From Coriobacteriaceae bacterium (GTDB lineage Bacteria > Actinomycetota > Coriobacteriia > Coriobacteriales > UMGS124): a stretch of DNA of 64,000 nt. How positions within the stretch are numbered: the first letter of the stretch is position 1; every line of letters starts with the position of its first letter. The position numbers were made by a program, and so were the translations under genes. Positions 1 through 9,178 of this stretch are shown here, piece by piece. The stretch lies in NCBI GenBank assembly GCA_019421015.1, contig JAHZGC010000005.1, forward strand, positions 1-64,000, in the 5' to 3' direction. A model generated the notes under the pieces. That model saw only the letters and a list, made by a program, of their open reading frames with translations, did not search any database and was not told the DNA's origin.

Positions 1-437
1 GCTTCGCGGCGCTCTCCACCATCATCGCCGTCTTCGAGAACCTCATCACCTTCACGGTCGAGAAGTGGAACGTCACCCGCCGCGCCGCCATTGTGCGCAC
101 CGGCATCCTGGTGGCCGTGCTCAGCCTGCCCTGCGCCCTGGGCTTCAACGTGCTTTCGGGCGTCGCGATCCCCGGCATCGGCGACATCCAGTCCATCGAG
201 GACTTCATCGTGTCGAACAACCTGCTGCCCTTGGGCAGCCTGCTCTACGTGGTGTTCTGCGTAACCCGCGGCGGCTGGGGCTGGAACAACTTCTTGGCCG
301 AGGCCGACACCGGCGAAGGGCTGCGCTTCCCCCGCTGGGCCCGCGGATGGCTCACCTTTGGCCTGCCCGCGCTTATCCTGGTGATCTTTGTGATGGGCTA
401 CCTGCCTAAGGTGACGCTCTGGTTGGGGCTGAGCTAG
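1..437 (+). CDS. Sodium-dependent transporter (NSS/SNF family), C-terminal part
   Basis: The 5' end lies outside the window; the reading frame is open from base 3. The visible 144 residues hold the end of a multi-pass membrane protein: a segment beginning FAALSTIIAVFENLITF, a hydrophobic helix (RTGILVAVLSLPCALGFNVL), a loop, and helices around LLPLGSLLYVVFC and FGLPALILVIFVMGYL. The FAALxSxI...E pattern followed by a basic loop is typical of the late helices of bacterial neurotransmitter:sodium symporters, which import amino acids or related solutes with Na+. Substrate cannot be told. Family assignment rests on the C-terminal quarter only. Confidence 0.75.
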   Translation, partial: FAALSTIIAVFENLITFTVEKWNVTRRAAIVRTGILVAVLSLPCALGFNVLSGVAIPGIGDIQSIEDFIVSNNLLPLGSLLYVVFCVTRGGWGWNNFLAEADTGEGLRFPRWARGWLTFGLPALILVIFVMGYLPKVTLWLGLS

Positions 438-749
438 CGGAGAGAAACACGCGCGGGCGGTGCGGGCGCGGGTGTGGCGGATTTGCGGGTGGCGGATCGT
501 CTTGGATTGTGTACGAGCCATTGTCGAAAATAGCAGTGCTACCTTCTATAGACTTCGTATCACCCGAGGTAGAAAGCTATATCATGAGCTGAATAAACCC
601 GTCTTTAGACGTAGGCTCATACACATCCCTGGACGATCTGCCAAAATTTAAAGTTTTATAAATCCTCCGTCACACCGCCCTTCCCTACTTCGCCCTTTGC
701 CCTCATAATGGCGGACACGCCCACCCGTTTGGCAGAGAGGACCACGCTT
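438..749. other. Intergenic region, no convincing gene
   Basis: About 310 bases between the transporter and the YbjQ gene. It is AT-richer than its surroundings from about 500 to 665. A 63-codon open frame (460-651) has no ribosome-binding site and an arginine-rich, non-protein-like composition, so I do not call it. The stretch probably holds the promoter of the downstream gene, but I see no clear -35/-10 pair. Confidence 0.5.
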
Positions 750-1070
750 ATGATTGTCACCACCACCCAAGAGGTTGCTGGCTACACCATCACCGAGTAC
801 AAGGGCATCGTCTTTGGCGAGGTCATCACCGGTATCAACATGTTCCGCGATCTTGGAGCCGGCCTGCGCAACATCTTTGGCGGCCGTTCGGCCGGCTACG
901 AGGAGGAGCTGCAGACCGCCCGCAACCAGGCGCTCTCCGAGCTCGAGCAGCGTGCCCGCGCCCTGGGAGCCGACGCCGTCGTAGGCGTCGACATGGATTA
1001 CGAGGTGCTGGGAACCGACAACGCCATGATCATGGTGACCGCCTCGGGTACGGCGGTACGGCTGGGGTAG
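750..1070 (+). CDS. YbjQ/UPF0145 family protein
   Basis: A 106-residue protein starting at the ATG of MIVTTTQEVAGYTITEYKG; an upstream in-frame ATG at 708 exists, but the gagagg sequence near 735 fits the 750 start and the family begins at this point. The whole length matches the YbjQ family: IVFGEVITGINMFRDLGAGLRN, a conserved IFGGRSAGYE segment, then a helix and ALGADAVVGVDMDYE. These small proteins form ring-like oligomers in structures; the function is unknown, and a heavy-metal-binding role was only suggested. It appears to be a single-gene unit ended by the hairpin at 1092-1123. Confidence 0.85.
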   Translation: MIVTTTQEVAGYTITEYKGIVFGEVITGINMFRDLGAGLRNIFGGRSAGYEEELQTARNQALSELEQRARALGADAVVGVDMDYEVLGTDNAMIMVTASGTAVRLG

Positions 1071-1091
1071 GTCCCGAGGTCGACGTCTGAA

Positions 1092-1123
1092 GAACGCGGG
1101 GTAAAGCTACTTTACCCCCGTTC
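1092..1123. terminator. Bidirectional hairpin terminator
   Basis: The stem gaacgcggggtaaag pairs with ctttacccccgttc across a short loop. It sits between the convergent YbjQ gene and the flavoprotein gene ending at 1130, so it can serve both strands. The flanking T content is modest. Confidence 0.6.
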
Positions 1124-1129
1124 TCTCCC

Positions 1130-2806
1130 CTACTCGCTCACACCCAGCAGGTGCCGCACGGCCACCCAGCTCATGACCGCGCCCGAGCCCACGGTCATGC
1201 CGCCGTGCATGTACATGCCGCCGCTTACGCCGCTCGAGCAGTTGCCCACGGCGTACAGACCCTCGATGGGATTGCCGCCCACACTCATGACCTGGGCGCT
1301 CTCGTTAATCTTCAGGCCGCCGCAGGTCCCGCAGGTACCGGGCACGTACACCGCCCCGTAGAAGGGGGCCGTCTGCACGGGAGCAAGGCAGGGGTTGGAC
1401 AGGTCCTCACGCATGCCGGCAAACAGCCCGGTGGTGTTCACGTCGATGGACTTCTGCCCGCGGCCAAACTGCGGGTCAAGGCCCTGCTCGGCGTTGGCGT
1501 TGAACTCCTCCACCTGCTCCAGCAGCCCTTCAACCTCGATGCCCAGCTTCTCCGCCAGCTCCTCGAGGGTGTCGGCCTGCACGATAAAGTCGGGCACCGG
1601 GTCACCCACGACCGCCTGGCCGGGCAGCGTGTAGGCGGCGGTGTAGCCCGAATCGCAGATGAAATAGGCCGGGATGTTGGGCGTGTTGGAGAAGTGGGTG
1701 TCGTAGTTGCCGAAGCTCAGGTTGAATGAGCCGTAGACCTCGGCCTCATCGGCAAATCGGCGGCCGCAGCGGTTCACCACCAGGGCACCGGGCTTGCCGC
1801 GGTACATGGCCCAGTCGTTGCCCACCATAGTGTTCACGATCTGGTTGTTGGCTATGAGCTCGGCGGGGTCTTCTCCCCCAGGCAAGAAGCACGGCAGGCC
1901 CCAGGCGCGGTCCATGTAGGCGGTCGCCGCGCCAATGGCCATGCCCATGCGATGGCCGTCGCCGGTGTTGCCGGGGGCCGCATTGGTCACAAAGTAGGGG
2001 AAGCCCAGGTAGCTGCGGCGCATCTCGTCGTTGTAGTCGAAGCCACCGGTGCCCAGCACCACGCCCTTCAGGGCATGCACGCGCAGGGGCGTACCGTCCT
2101 CGCCGGTTGCGGCAACGCCCACCACGCGGCCGTCCTCCACGATAAGGTCGGTGGCCGGGGTGTTGAACAGCAGCTCCACGTTGGAGTCGGCCTCGAGCGA
2201 CTCCTCGAGCAGCGACCACGGACGCGGCGGCTGGTCCTCGGGGTAGCCCTCGCAGGCGATCACCGAGATATTGCCGCGGCCAAAGGGCACATAACCCTCG
2301 CTCGGCTCGTAGTAGTCCTGGAACGCCGGAACTGTGAAGCCCCAGGTCATACCGAAGGCCTCGCCCGTCCAGCGCAAAAACTCGTTGCCATTCTCCACAT
2401 AAGAGCGCGAGACCGCCTCGTCGATGCGGTTGTTCGACGCGCTGCGGTAGTAGGTCATGACCTGCTCGATCGAGTCTTCTACACCGGCTTCGAACTCGGC
2501 GTCGGAGAGCGGGATGCCCACGCCCTGGCCCGAATACATCGTGGTGCCGCCAAAGATGCCGGCCTTCTCGAGCACCACGACCTTGTTTGCCCCGTAGTAA
2601 GAGGCGGCTGCGGCGGCCACGGCGGCGGTGCCGGTGCCCACAACCACGACGTCGGCCTCAAGATCCCAGCCCTCGCCGTCGGCACGGGCCGCGGCGGGCA
2701 TGGCCATATTCGCGGCAACGCACGCGGCGCCGGCAGACAGGGCGGCCCCGCGGATGAACGTCCGGCGGTCGGAAGCGGTGGACAGAACAGAATCGGATGC
2801 GGTCAT
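1130..2806 (-). CDS. Tat-exported FAD-dependent reductase/dehydrogenase (FAD_binding_2), flavoprotein 1
   Basis: 558 residues. A twin-arginine signal (SDRRTFIRGAALSAGAA, residues 12-28) precedes a Rossmann FAD motif (ADVVVVGTGTAAVAAAAA), an EKAGIFGGTTMYSGQ segment, a GDGHRMGMA motif and a C-terminal IEGLYAVGNCSSG FAD-closing motif. It lacks an FMN-binding domain, so electrons must come from another carrier. The family reduces or oxidises C=C bonds (fumarate, urocanate, 3-ketosteroid types); the substrate is unknown. The motif CGRRFADEAEVYG does not keep the Arg expected four residues after the Glu in Shewanella fumarate reductase. An aggagg site precedes the start. It is divergent from the LysR gene at 3112, its likely regulator. 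Confidence 0.85.
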   Translation of the reverse strand: MTASDSVLSTASDRRTFIRGAALSAGAACVAANMAMPAAARADGEGWDLEADVVVVGTGTAAVAAAAASYYGANKVVVLEKAGIFGGTTMYSGQGVGIPLSDAEFEAGVEDSIEQVMTYYRSASNNRIDEAVSRSYVENGNEFLRWTGEAFGMTWGFTVPAFQDYYEPSEGYVPFGRGNISVIACEGYPEDQPPRPWSLLEESLEADSNVELLFNTPATDLIVEDGRVVGVAATGEDGTPLRVHALKGVVLGTGGFDYNDEMRRSYLGFPYFVTNAAPGNTGDGHRMGMAIGAATAYMDRAWGLPCFLPGGEDPAELIANNQIVNTMVGNDWAMYRGKPGALVVNRCGRRFADEAEVYGSFNLSFGNYDTHFSNTPNIPAYFICDSGYTAAYTLPGQAVVGDPVPDFIVQADTLEELAEKLGIEVEGLLEQVEEFNANAEQGLDPQFGRGQKSIDVNTTGLFAGMREDLSNPCLAPVQTAPFYGAVYVPGTCGTCGGLKINESAQVMSVGGNPIEGLYAVGNCSSGVSGGMYMHGGMTVGSGAVMSWVAVRHLLGVSE

Positions 2807-2932
2807 GGCATATCCTCCTTGAATGGATAGGGGTTCAACCGGCCCCTTACGCCGGCGACAACAACCCTACGGCATCTGAAGGGCGTAGGAGAAATCGGGC
2901 TTTGGGCCAGGAGGTCGCACAAATCAAAACGG

Positions 2933-2954
2933 CCTATTGCAAAATGCGATAGGG
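2933..2954. promoter_or_regulatory. Candidate LysR operator in the divergent promoter region
   Basis: Inverted repeat cctattgc-aaaa-tgcgatagg lies between the divergent flavoprotein (1130) and LysR (3112) genes. Its core fits the LysR-type T-N11-A dyad pattern. Position and symmetry are seen; binding is inferred. Confidence 0.4.
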
Positions 2955-2957
2955 CCT

Positions 2958-2995
2958 AAGGCACGCCGGCAGACCGGCGCGTTGCTGGTGCCTTC
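2958..2995 (+). terminator. Terminator-like hairpin in the LysR leader
   Basis: AAGGCAC pairs with GTGCCTT around an inner CCGG...CCGG stem and is followed by cttta. It faces the LysR gene inside a divergent intergenic region, where no upstream gene needs terminating, so it could be an attenuator or the end of a short leader RNA. Confidence 0.35.
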
Positions 2996-3111
2996 TTTAT
3001 GACGCCGACCCTGCCAAACCCATGGAAGTGTCCTCCCTTTTGCCTTACACTGAACCGGAGAGCCCGCGATTGTTCAGCATTCGGCTTGGGGAAAAGGGGA
3101 CCGATAAGCCC

Positions 3112-4011
3112 ATGAAGATCAGCACGTTGCGGGAGTTTGTCGCATTGGCCAAAAACCGCAGCTTCGTGCGAGCGGCCAAAGAGCTGTATGTATCGCAACC
3201 CAGCCTGAGTGCCCATATCGCCGCGCTCGAAAAGGACTTGGGCTTTACCTTGGCCGACCGCGAGGGTGGCCACTTCGTCTTGACGCCAGCCGGCATGTCG
3301 TTTCTCGAGTATGCGCAGTCGATCATCTCGCTCTACGACGAGGCTCGCGAGCGCGGACGGTCCATCGCCCAGGAAGGCCCCCTCATCCGCATGGCAAGCG
3401 CCGCCCCCGGCAGTCCGCTGTACGAGGCGGCCCTGGCTTGTGGGGGCCACCGCATCACCTTCGTGGACATGCCCTACAACACGTCGATCCTCGCCTCTCT
3501 GAGTGACGGTTCCCTGGACGTGGGCATCTGCCATGACTTTACAATCATCCCCGAGGCGGCCGAAGCAACGCGCGACGCGGGGCTGCGGTTCATCCCCACG
3601 GGAACGTCGCGTCTCTCCATAGCCATGGCCGCCACAAACCCCTTGGCCAGCGCCACCGAGCTCCACATGGACGACCTTCGCGGCCGCACGGTCAACATCG
3701 GGGGTGTCGGCTACTTCGACGAGTGGCGCGCCCTGATCCGCAGCACCTTCTTAGGGCAGGCCGACCTCTCCTTCAAGCTGAGCGCCCACAACAGCGCCAC
3801 CGAGATATCCCGCGAGGACCTGGGAGGCTCCCTACATATCTGCGAGAGCTCCTCAGTCACGAGCTACTACCGCCATCGCGATGACATTGTGGTCTTTGAC
3901 CAGGTAGATGGCCGGACGGTGGAGTACACCATCGGCATAGCTTACCGAACCGATCCCGCGCGCCCCGAGGTTGAATCGTTTGCGCTCAAGCTTGCCGAGA
4001 TGCTGAGGTAG
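3112..4011 (+). CDS. LysR-type transcriptional regulator
   Basis: 299 residues from the ATG of MKISTLREFVALAKNRSF, preceded by a purine-rich stretch (gaaaagggga); an ATG at 3022 would add an unlikely N-terminal tail. The N-terminal winged helix-turn-helix (SFVRAAKELYVSQPSLSAHIAALE, about residues 15-40) and the following GGHFVLTPAG turn are typical of the family, as is the periplasmic-binding-like effector domain (IRMASAAPGSPLYEAALA onward). It is divergent from flavoprotein 1 and most likely controls it in response to a small organic effector. Confidence 0.88.
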   Translation: MKISTLREFVALAKNRSFVRAAKELYVSQPSLSAHIAALEKDLGFTLADREGGHFVLTPAGMSFLEYAQSIISLYDEARERGRSIAQEGPLIRMASAAPGSPLYEAALACGGHRITFVDMPYNTSILASLSDGSLDVGICHDFTIIPEAAEATRDAGLRFIPTGTSRLSIAMAATNPLASATELHMDDLRGRTVNIGGVGYFDEWRALIRSTFLGQADLSFKLSAHNSATEISREDLGGSLHICESSSVTSYYRHRDDIVVFDQVDGRTVEYTIGIAYRTDPARPEVESFALKLAEMLR

Positions 4012-4067
4012 CGTTGGGGCGGCCCTTACGAGTGAGATGCGCAGGATGACCCCGCTTCTACCTGGCG

Positions 4068-4278
4068 GGACAGATGCAGGCATGGTGCGGGCGAAATGGC
4101 GCAATCGGACAGCATGCTGGACAAAACCCGCCGCACTGCAGGCGGGTCTTTTCCGAACGCGCCTGCACCATAGCGGGTTTTGTCCACTTTGGGTGAATCA
4201 GCGCCCGCACAAGGGGGCGTTTTGTCCAGCAGGTCTCTAGGTCCGGCATTGCCGCCCGCACCATGGCCCCTTCTGGCC
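4068..4278. repeat. Head-to-head array of five 26-bp imperfect units (array A)
   Basis: Two units face left (4068-4093, 4119-4144; beginning GGACA, ending GGCG) and three face right (4160-4185, 4202-4227, 4253-4278; CGCC[T/C]GCAC-N9-TT[T/C]TG[T/G]CC). Start-to-start intervals are 51, 41, 42 and 51. The middle of each unit varies while the ends hold. The array fills the gap between the convergent LysR and hydroxyacid dehydrogenase genes. No coding potential is seen in the 349-base gap. Confidence 0.7.
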
Positions 4279-4360
4279 AGGACGCCCGTTTAGTGAGCCG
4301 CCCACACCACGAGACGCATAAGCCCACCCAATCTACCTGGGAAAACAATGCGCACTGGCC

Positions 4361-5371
4361 CTAATAGCCCGCGCTTCGGTCCACCAGGCGCGCCAGCGGC
4401 CTTCCTGCCGCATAGTTCTCGAGGTCCTCGCAAAAGAGCCGTACCGCCTCGTCGCGCGTAAAGCCCATGGTCATGTTGCCCGAGACGTGCGGGGTGATCA
4501 ACACGTTGCGCGCATCCCACAGAGGATCGTCTTTCGGCAGCGGTTCAGGCGCCATCACGTCGAGAGCCGCCCCGCCCAAGCGACCGTCGTTCAGGGCCTC
4601 GGCCAGCGCCTCTTGATCGATGGCCGACCCGCGGCCCACATTCACCACCAGCGCGTCGGGCGGCAGCAGGGCAATGCGCTCGCGGCTGAGAACCCCGGCG
4701 GTTTCGGGCGTACCGGGAAGCGCCATCACCAGCACGTCGGTCTGGGGCAGCAAGCCGTCGAGGCCTCCCTTGCCGTCGGAACCGTCGATGGCGCGCACCT
4801 CGACGAACGGCTCGCGGGCCTGGCCGCTGCGGCTCACGCCCACGATACCCTGGGCCCCCAGCGCCAAGGCCTTCTCTGCAAAGGCAGCGCCGATGTTGCC
4901 GGCCCCCAGCACCGCGATGCGCACCTCGTGGATCGAACGCACCGGCAGATCGCGCTCCCAGCCGTGCGCCTGCGCAATGCGGATGTACTCGGGCATGCGG
5001 CGCAGCAGCATGAGCACGGCCATGACCAGGTGCTCACCTATGGTCTCGTCGTAGGCACCCGACGAGTTGCTGAGCAGGCAGTCGGGGTTGGCAAAGAGGG
5101 TCGGATCGGCGCAGTAGGGGTCCACGCCGGCGTAGGAGCAGCAGTACCAACGCAGCGACGAAGGGGCCCGGCGCAGCAGCTCGGGCGAGTGGGCAAAGAG
5201 GACCTCGGACTGGGCTAGGCTGGAGGGCAGGTCGGGGTCGTCCTCGCGCTCAAAGAAGGCAACCTCAAAGCCGCAGCGCCGAGCCGTCTCGCGGATGGCG
5301 CGGCGGTGGTCGTCGGAGAGAAACTCGAGGCAGACGCAGATGCGGTGGGGATGTGCGAGGATGGACGGCAT
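4361..5371 (-). CDS. D-isomer-specific 2-hydroxyacid dehydrogenase (NAD-binding)
   Basis: 336 residues from the ATG of MPSILAHPHRICVCLEF, which has an aaggagc site eight bases upstream; the frame is open further upstream, but those codons read as non-protein. The NAD-binding motif is VLGAGNIGAAFAEKALALG. Catalytic positions are visible as the Arg in NVGRGSAIDQ, the Glu in DVMAPEPLP and the His in ITPHVSG. Family members reduce 2-keto acids to D-2-hydroxy acids or the reverse in the cytoplasm. Substrate is not determinable. It is divergent from the LuxR gene at 5604 and may be part of its regulon. Confidence 0.85.
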   Translation of the reverse strand: MPSILAHPHRICVCLEFLSDDHRRAIRETARRCGFEVAFFEREDDPDLPSSLAQSEVLFAHSPELLRRAPSSLRWYCCSYAGVDPYCADPTLFANPDCLLSNSSGAYDETIGEHLVMAVLMLLRRMPEYIRIAQAHGWERDLPVRSIHEVRIAVLGAGNIGAAFAEKALALGAQGIVGVSRSGQAREPFVEVRAIDGSDGKGGLDGLLPQTDVLVMALPGTPETAGVLSRERIALLPPDALVVNVGRGSAIDQEALAEALNDGRLGGAALDVMAPEPLPKDDPLWDARNVLITPHVSGNMTMGFTRDEAVRLFCEDLENYAAGRPLARLVDRSAGY

Positions 5372-5603
5372 GGGGGCGCTCCTTGGGGGTCGGAGGCGGG
5401 CAATGTTCGGATGCGCATTGTATACCGCCGCCATGAAGGCATAGCCGAAGTGCTGGGATTCGGCCACCGCTGGCTACCCGCCGACGTCTATGCCGCCATT
5501 TCGCCGCGCGCTTAACCGGTCCACCGACAGCAGCGCTCCCTCAAACGCCGCGGGCGCTATACTGGTCGGCAGGCAACCGCATCCCCAACACCATCGGACG
5601 CTC

Positions 5604-7034
5604 ATGACGCAAACTCCCTCGACACCAAACCCGTCCTCCAACCGCCTTGCCGGCTGCGACCGCACCTTCTGGCTCACGACCGTCGGTTTCGGCCTCTATC
5701 TGGGCTGGAGCATGATGGGCGCGTCGGCATCCCTGCTGCCCGACGCAAACTTCGACGCCGTCACGGCCATGGCCATCCACGGCCCGCTCGAACGCCTCCT
5801 CTGGATCGGGGCGCTCGTGGCGGCCGCCCTGCTCTCGTTGCGCAACAAAACCCCGCGCTTCCAAAGAACGCTCGCGCTTATCGCCGGCATCGGCACCGTC
5901 GTTGGTACGGCCTCGGTCTACGGCGTTACGGCCCTTCAGGGCAGCCCTGCCCTCATGTCGGCCGCCCAGCTTCCCATCGTGGTGTCGTCGCTGTTCATCG
6001 GTCTGTGGGGTGCGCGGCTCTGCGCGTTCAGGGAACGCAACGCCATCCTCTGCGTCTGCTGCGCCAGCGCCATCTCGTTCCTGGCGGTCCTGGCCTGCAT
6101 GCCCTTGGGACCCGTCCTTCAGGCCGCGCTCCACATCGCCCTGCCCGCGGCGTCGTGCGCCCTGTTCCTCGCATCGATACCCACCCCGGCCGCGACCCCC
6201 GCCGACCAGCAGCCCGCCACCGCCTCCGGGCTCGTCCACTCGCTTCCCCTGCGGGCGTTTATCGGCCTGGGCCTGTTCGGCACCACCGTGGTGCTGCTCC
6301 AGGCCTTTAGCGAGCAAAAAACCGAGATGCCTGACGAGCTGCTTTGGATCGTGGCCGGCCTGGCGGTCAACGTCGTCGTGCTGGCGGTGGCCCTGCTCAC
6401 ACCGGACCGTCTCAAGGCATCGTCGCTCTCACGGCCCATCCTGCCCCTCTTTGTGGTCAGCACCTTCCTCGTCTTTGCCACCGACTTTGGCCAGCAGGCC
6501 CTCGAGGTGTTCTTCGTGGCCTGCTCGTGGGCCTACTTCAGGATGTTCTCCTGGATCATCTGGCGCGTCGGGGCCCAGCGCTCCCACAACGCCTCGTTTT
6601 GCACCGTTGCGATCGGCCAGATCTTCTTGACCTGCGGAACCACCCTGGGCAGCCTGGCCCATGCGGGGTTCGTGCAGACCGGCATCCCCCAGCTCGCCGC
6701 CATGGCAACCATCTGCACCCTGAGCGTGCTCGTGGCGGTGCTCTTCCTTGACACGCACTATGTGGCCGAGTTGGCCGACGCCAAGCCTCTGTTTGACCCC
6801 AGCAACCCTGCCGCCTGCGAGCGGTGCGTCGACGTGGCCACGGCGCGCTTCGGCCTTTCCGACAAGGAACGCTCGGTGGCACGCCTGCTCGTGCAGGGAG
6901 CCACCAACGAAGAGATCCAGGCCGACCTCGTCATTGCCACCGCAACGCTGCGCACGCACCTGCGCAACCTCTACCGCAAGACCAAGACCCACAGCCGAGA
7001 GGAGCTCGTGGTGCTGCTGAGGTCGTTGGAGTAG
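5604..7034 (+). CDS. LuxR-family regulator with N-terminal multi-pass membrane domain
   Basis: 476 residues from the ATG of MTQTPSTPNP; a TATACT box lies about 40 bases upstream. Residues 20-400 form about twelve hydrophobic helices, resembling a transporter fold. The last 65 residues are a LuxR/GerE helix-turn-helix (FGLSDKERSVARLLVQGATN, then TLRTHLRNLYRKTKTHSREEL). This architecture is abundant in Eggerthella-type Coriobacteriia. The membrane part is presumed to sense a ligand and the HTH to act on nearby promoters. It lies directly upstream of, and in the same direction as, flavoprotein 2 (7259). Confidence 0.85.
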   Translation: MTQTPSTPNPSSNRLAGCDRTFWLTTVGFGLYLGWSMMGASASLLPDANFDAVTAMAIHGPLERLLWIGALVAAALLSLRNKTPRFQRTLALIAGIGTVVGTASVYGVTALQGSPALMSAAQLPIVVSSLFIGLWGARLCAFRERNAILCVCCASAISFLAVLACMPLGPVLQAALHIALPAASCALFLASIPTPAATPADQQPATASGLVHSLPLRAFIGLGLFGTTVVLLQAFSEQKTEMPDELLWIVAGLAVNVVVLAVALLTPDRLKASSLSRPILPLFVVSTFLVFATDFGQQALEVFFVACSWAYFRMFSWIIWRVGAQRSHNASFCTVAIGQIFLTCGTTLGSLAHAGFVQTGIPQLAAMATICTLSVLVAVLFLDTHYVAELADAKPLFDPSNPAACERCVDVATARFGLSDKERSVARLLVQGATNEEIQADLVIATATLRTHLRNLYRKTKTHSREELVVLLRSLE

Positions 7035-7071
7035 AAACGCGCCCCGCAGAGACCCGAAAGCGACCTTTTAC

Positions 7072-7101
7072 TTGACAGGGTATTCTACCTGCGGATATGA
7101 C
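7072..7101 (+). promoter_or_regulatory. Candidate sigma-70 promoter for flavoprotein 2
   Basis: TTGACA at 7072-7077 and TATGAC at 7096-7101 with an 18-base spacer, 38 bases after the LuxR stop. It would give a leader of roughly 150 bases before the ATG at 7259. Confidence 0.5.
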
Positions 7102-7258
7102 CGTCTCATCCAAATCTCATCCATGCTCCGCGGGCTTTTCAGCCACCTTTACCGCAGGGCCTGGGGCACTACGGCCCCGTTGCTCCCCTATTGTTCGGCC
7201 CAGCGCAGCAAATGCCTGCGCTCCCGGACACTATCCGCACCACCGAGGGGAGAAAGCC

Positions 7259-9100
7259 ATGAGTTCCACCGCCCTTGACCGCCGCACATTCCTCGCCGCG
7301 TCGGCTGCCGCCGTCGCCCTGAGCGCCGCCGCCGGCAACGCTGCCACCGAGGCCCGCGCCGACGAGAAGGCCGCTCCTGCAGCCGGCTCCACGCCTGCCG
7401 ACGGCTCCTATATCACGCAGGGCTCGAGCATGCACGGCCCCATCGACGTGCTCACCGTGATCGCCGACGGCGCCATCGCCGAGGTGCGCGTGCTCAACCA
7501 CAAGGAGAGCCGCGTCATCGGCGAGCATGCCGTGACCGTCATGCCCCAGCGCATCGTTGAGTCCCAGTGCCTCGACGTTGACACCGTGACCGGCTCCACC
7601 ATCACGAGCTCCGCCATCGTGCGCGCCGTGGAGGAGGCCGTGGTGAACGCCGGCGGCGACCCCGCCGTCTTCAGCGGCTACGTGGCCCCCGAGCCCAGCA
7701 CCGAGGTTGTCGAGAAGACCGTCGACGTTGCCATCGCCGGTGCCGGCCCCGCCGGCCTCATGGCCGCTTGGATGGCCGCCGAGCAGGGCAAGAGCGTCCT
7801 GATCTGCGAGCGCATGGGCTACACCGGCGGCTGCACGCCCATCACCGGCTGCGGCATCTACACCCAGGAGACCAACATCCAGAACGCCTGGGGCACCGAC
7901 CAGATCCCCGGCTCCCATGCCACCTATGAGAAGCGCCTGCAGAACTACACCGACCGCCTGCTGCAGCCCGACTGCCCCTACTACAACCCCGACATGCCGT
8001 TCGTCAAGAACATCCTCAACTCCTCGCGCGAGGCCGTGAACCGCATGGTCGAGATCGGCGTTGGCTTCTGCCCCATCGGCGACACCATGGTGCCCGTGCT
8101 CTCGCCCGGCGACTTCCAGATCGGCGGCAAGTACAGCATGCAGATCATCGACAACTTCGTGCGCCACGAGTACGGCGTCGAGATCATCACCGACACCCCG
8201 GTGACCAACCTCACCGTTGAGGACGGGAAGGTCTGCGGCTTCACCGCCAAGAGCGTCGACGGAACCACCTACCAGGTCAAGGCCGACGCCGTGATCCTGG
8301 CCAGCGGCGGCTACATCATGAACAACGACCTCTATGAGGAATATCAGGCCGACGACATGAAGTTCCCCCGCACCGGCCCCTTCTGGGCCGACGGCAGCGG
8401 CATGCTCATGGCCCGCGACGACGCCGATGCCGCCTGGTGCTGCATGGACATGGGCGTCACGAGCCACTACCACGCCGGCGTCTCGCTCGCCGAGACCTCG
8501 TACCTGCACTACTGCGTGCCCGGTGTCGTGGTGAACGGCAACGGCGACCGCTTCGTGGACGAGACCATCTCCTACATCGTGGCCCTGCGCAAGTTCAAGG
8601 AGGAGCCGACCACCGACTTCTACTGGATCTTTGACGAGCCGGCCAGCTACGGCCTGCAGCCCGGCGGCAACAAGTTCCGCATCGACTACTCGTTCCTGCA
8701 CGACACCGGCGACATCATCCGCGGCGAGAACTACCAGAACCTGGCCGAGAAGGCCGGCCTGCCCAACCTCGTGGCCGCGCTCGACACCGTGAACGACTGC
8801 GCCCTCAACGGCGCCGAGGACCCCTGCGGCAACGCGAGCCTGGCGGCCATGAACCTCAACGGCCCCATGTTTGCCTGCAAGATCATCCCGACCCCCTACA
8901 TCGCCCAGGGCGGCCTGCTCGTGGACCTCGACGGCCGCGTGCAGCGTGAGGACGGCTCGGTGATCGAGGGCCTCTACGCCGCCGGCGACGTGACCGGCGC
9001 CCTTGAGAACCGCGACGGCGCCAACTACATGATCGGCCTGACCCAGGCCTTTGGCTACGGCATGATCGTGGGCAAGACCGTGGCGGCGGATTTGGCGTAA
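7259..9100 (+). CDS. Tat-exported FMN/FAD reductase (urocanate/fumarate reductase-like), flavoprotein 2
   Basis: 613 residues. The start is the ATG of MSSTALDRRTFLAASAAA, with a gagggga site upstream; the frame is open further upstream, but the twin-arginine signal begins here. Residues about 48-135 form an FMN_bind domain with a covalent-flavin motif DTVTGSTITSSA. The FAD domain follows (VDVAIAGAGPAGLMAAWMAA, ERMGYTGGC) and ends with IEGLYAAGDVTG. The arrangement is that of Shewanella UrdA-type reductases: a one-protein exported terminal reductase fed through FMN. The NGDRFVDETISY segment has Tyr where Shewanella Fcc3 has its acid Arg, so the substrate probably differs from fumarate. Likely controlled by the LuxR just upstream. 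Confidence 0.87.
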   Translation: MSSTALDRRTFLAASAAAVALSAAAGNAATEARADEKAAPAAGSTPADGSYITQGSSMHGPIDVLTVIADGAIAEVRVLNHKESRVIGEHAVTVMPQRIVESQCLDVDTVTGSTITSSAIVRAVEEAVVNAGGDPAVFSGYVAPEPSTEVVEKTVDVAIAGAGPAGLMAAWMAAEQGKSVLICERMGYTGGCTPITGCGIYTQETNIQNAWGTDQIPGSHATYEKRLQNYTDRLLQPDCPYYNPDMPFVKNILNSSREAVNRMVEIGVGFCPIGDTMVPVLSPGDFQIGGKYSMQIIDNFVRHEYGVEIITDTPVTNLTVEDGKVCGFTAKSVDGTTYQVKADAVILASGGYIMNNDLYEEYQADDMKFPRTGPFWADGSGMLMARDDADAAWCCMDMGVTSHYHAGVSLAETSYLHYCVPGVVVNGNGDRFVDETISYIVALRKFKEEPTTDFYWIFDEPASYGLQPGGNKFRIDYSFLHDTGDIIRGENYQNLAEKAGLPNLVAALDTVNDCALNGAEDPCGNASLAAMNLNGPMFACKIIPTPYIAQGGLLVDLDGRVQREDGSVIEGLYAAGDVTGALENRDGANYMIGLTQAFGYGMIVGKTVAADLA

Positions 9101-9140
9101 GGCTCGCTCCGCAAGGTTTGGCTCCATAACCAAGCACATG

Positions 9141-9178
9141 GGCGCCGGTATCCCCAACAAGGATGCCGGCGCCTTTTT
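9141..9178 (+). terminator. Rho-independent terminator of flavoprotein 2
   Basis: GGCGCCGG...CCGGCGCC stem (ggcgccggtatcc / ggatgccggcgcc) followed by TTTTT. Its 3' edge overlaps the stop codon of the opposing EamA-like gene at 9177. Confidence 0.85.

Noticed and set aside
460..651. 63-codon open frame as a gene
   Set aside because: No ribosome-binding site, arginine-rich atypical composition, and the frame crosses an AT-rich intergenic stretch.
7169..9160. 663-codon minus-strand open frame
   Set aside because: Antisense shadow of flavoprotein 2, with no start signal and no recognisable domain.
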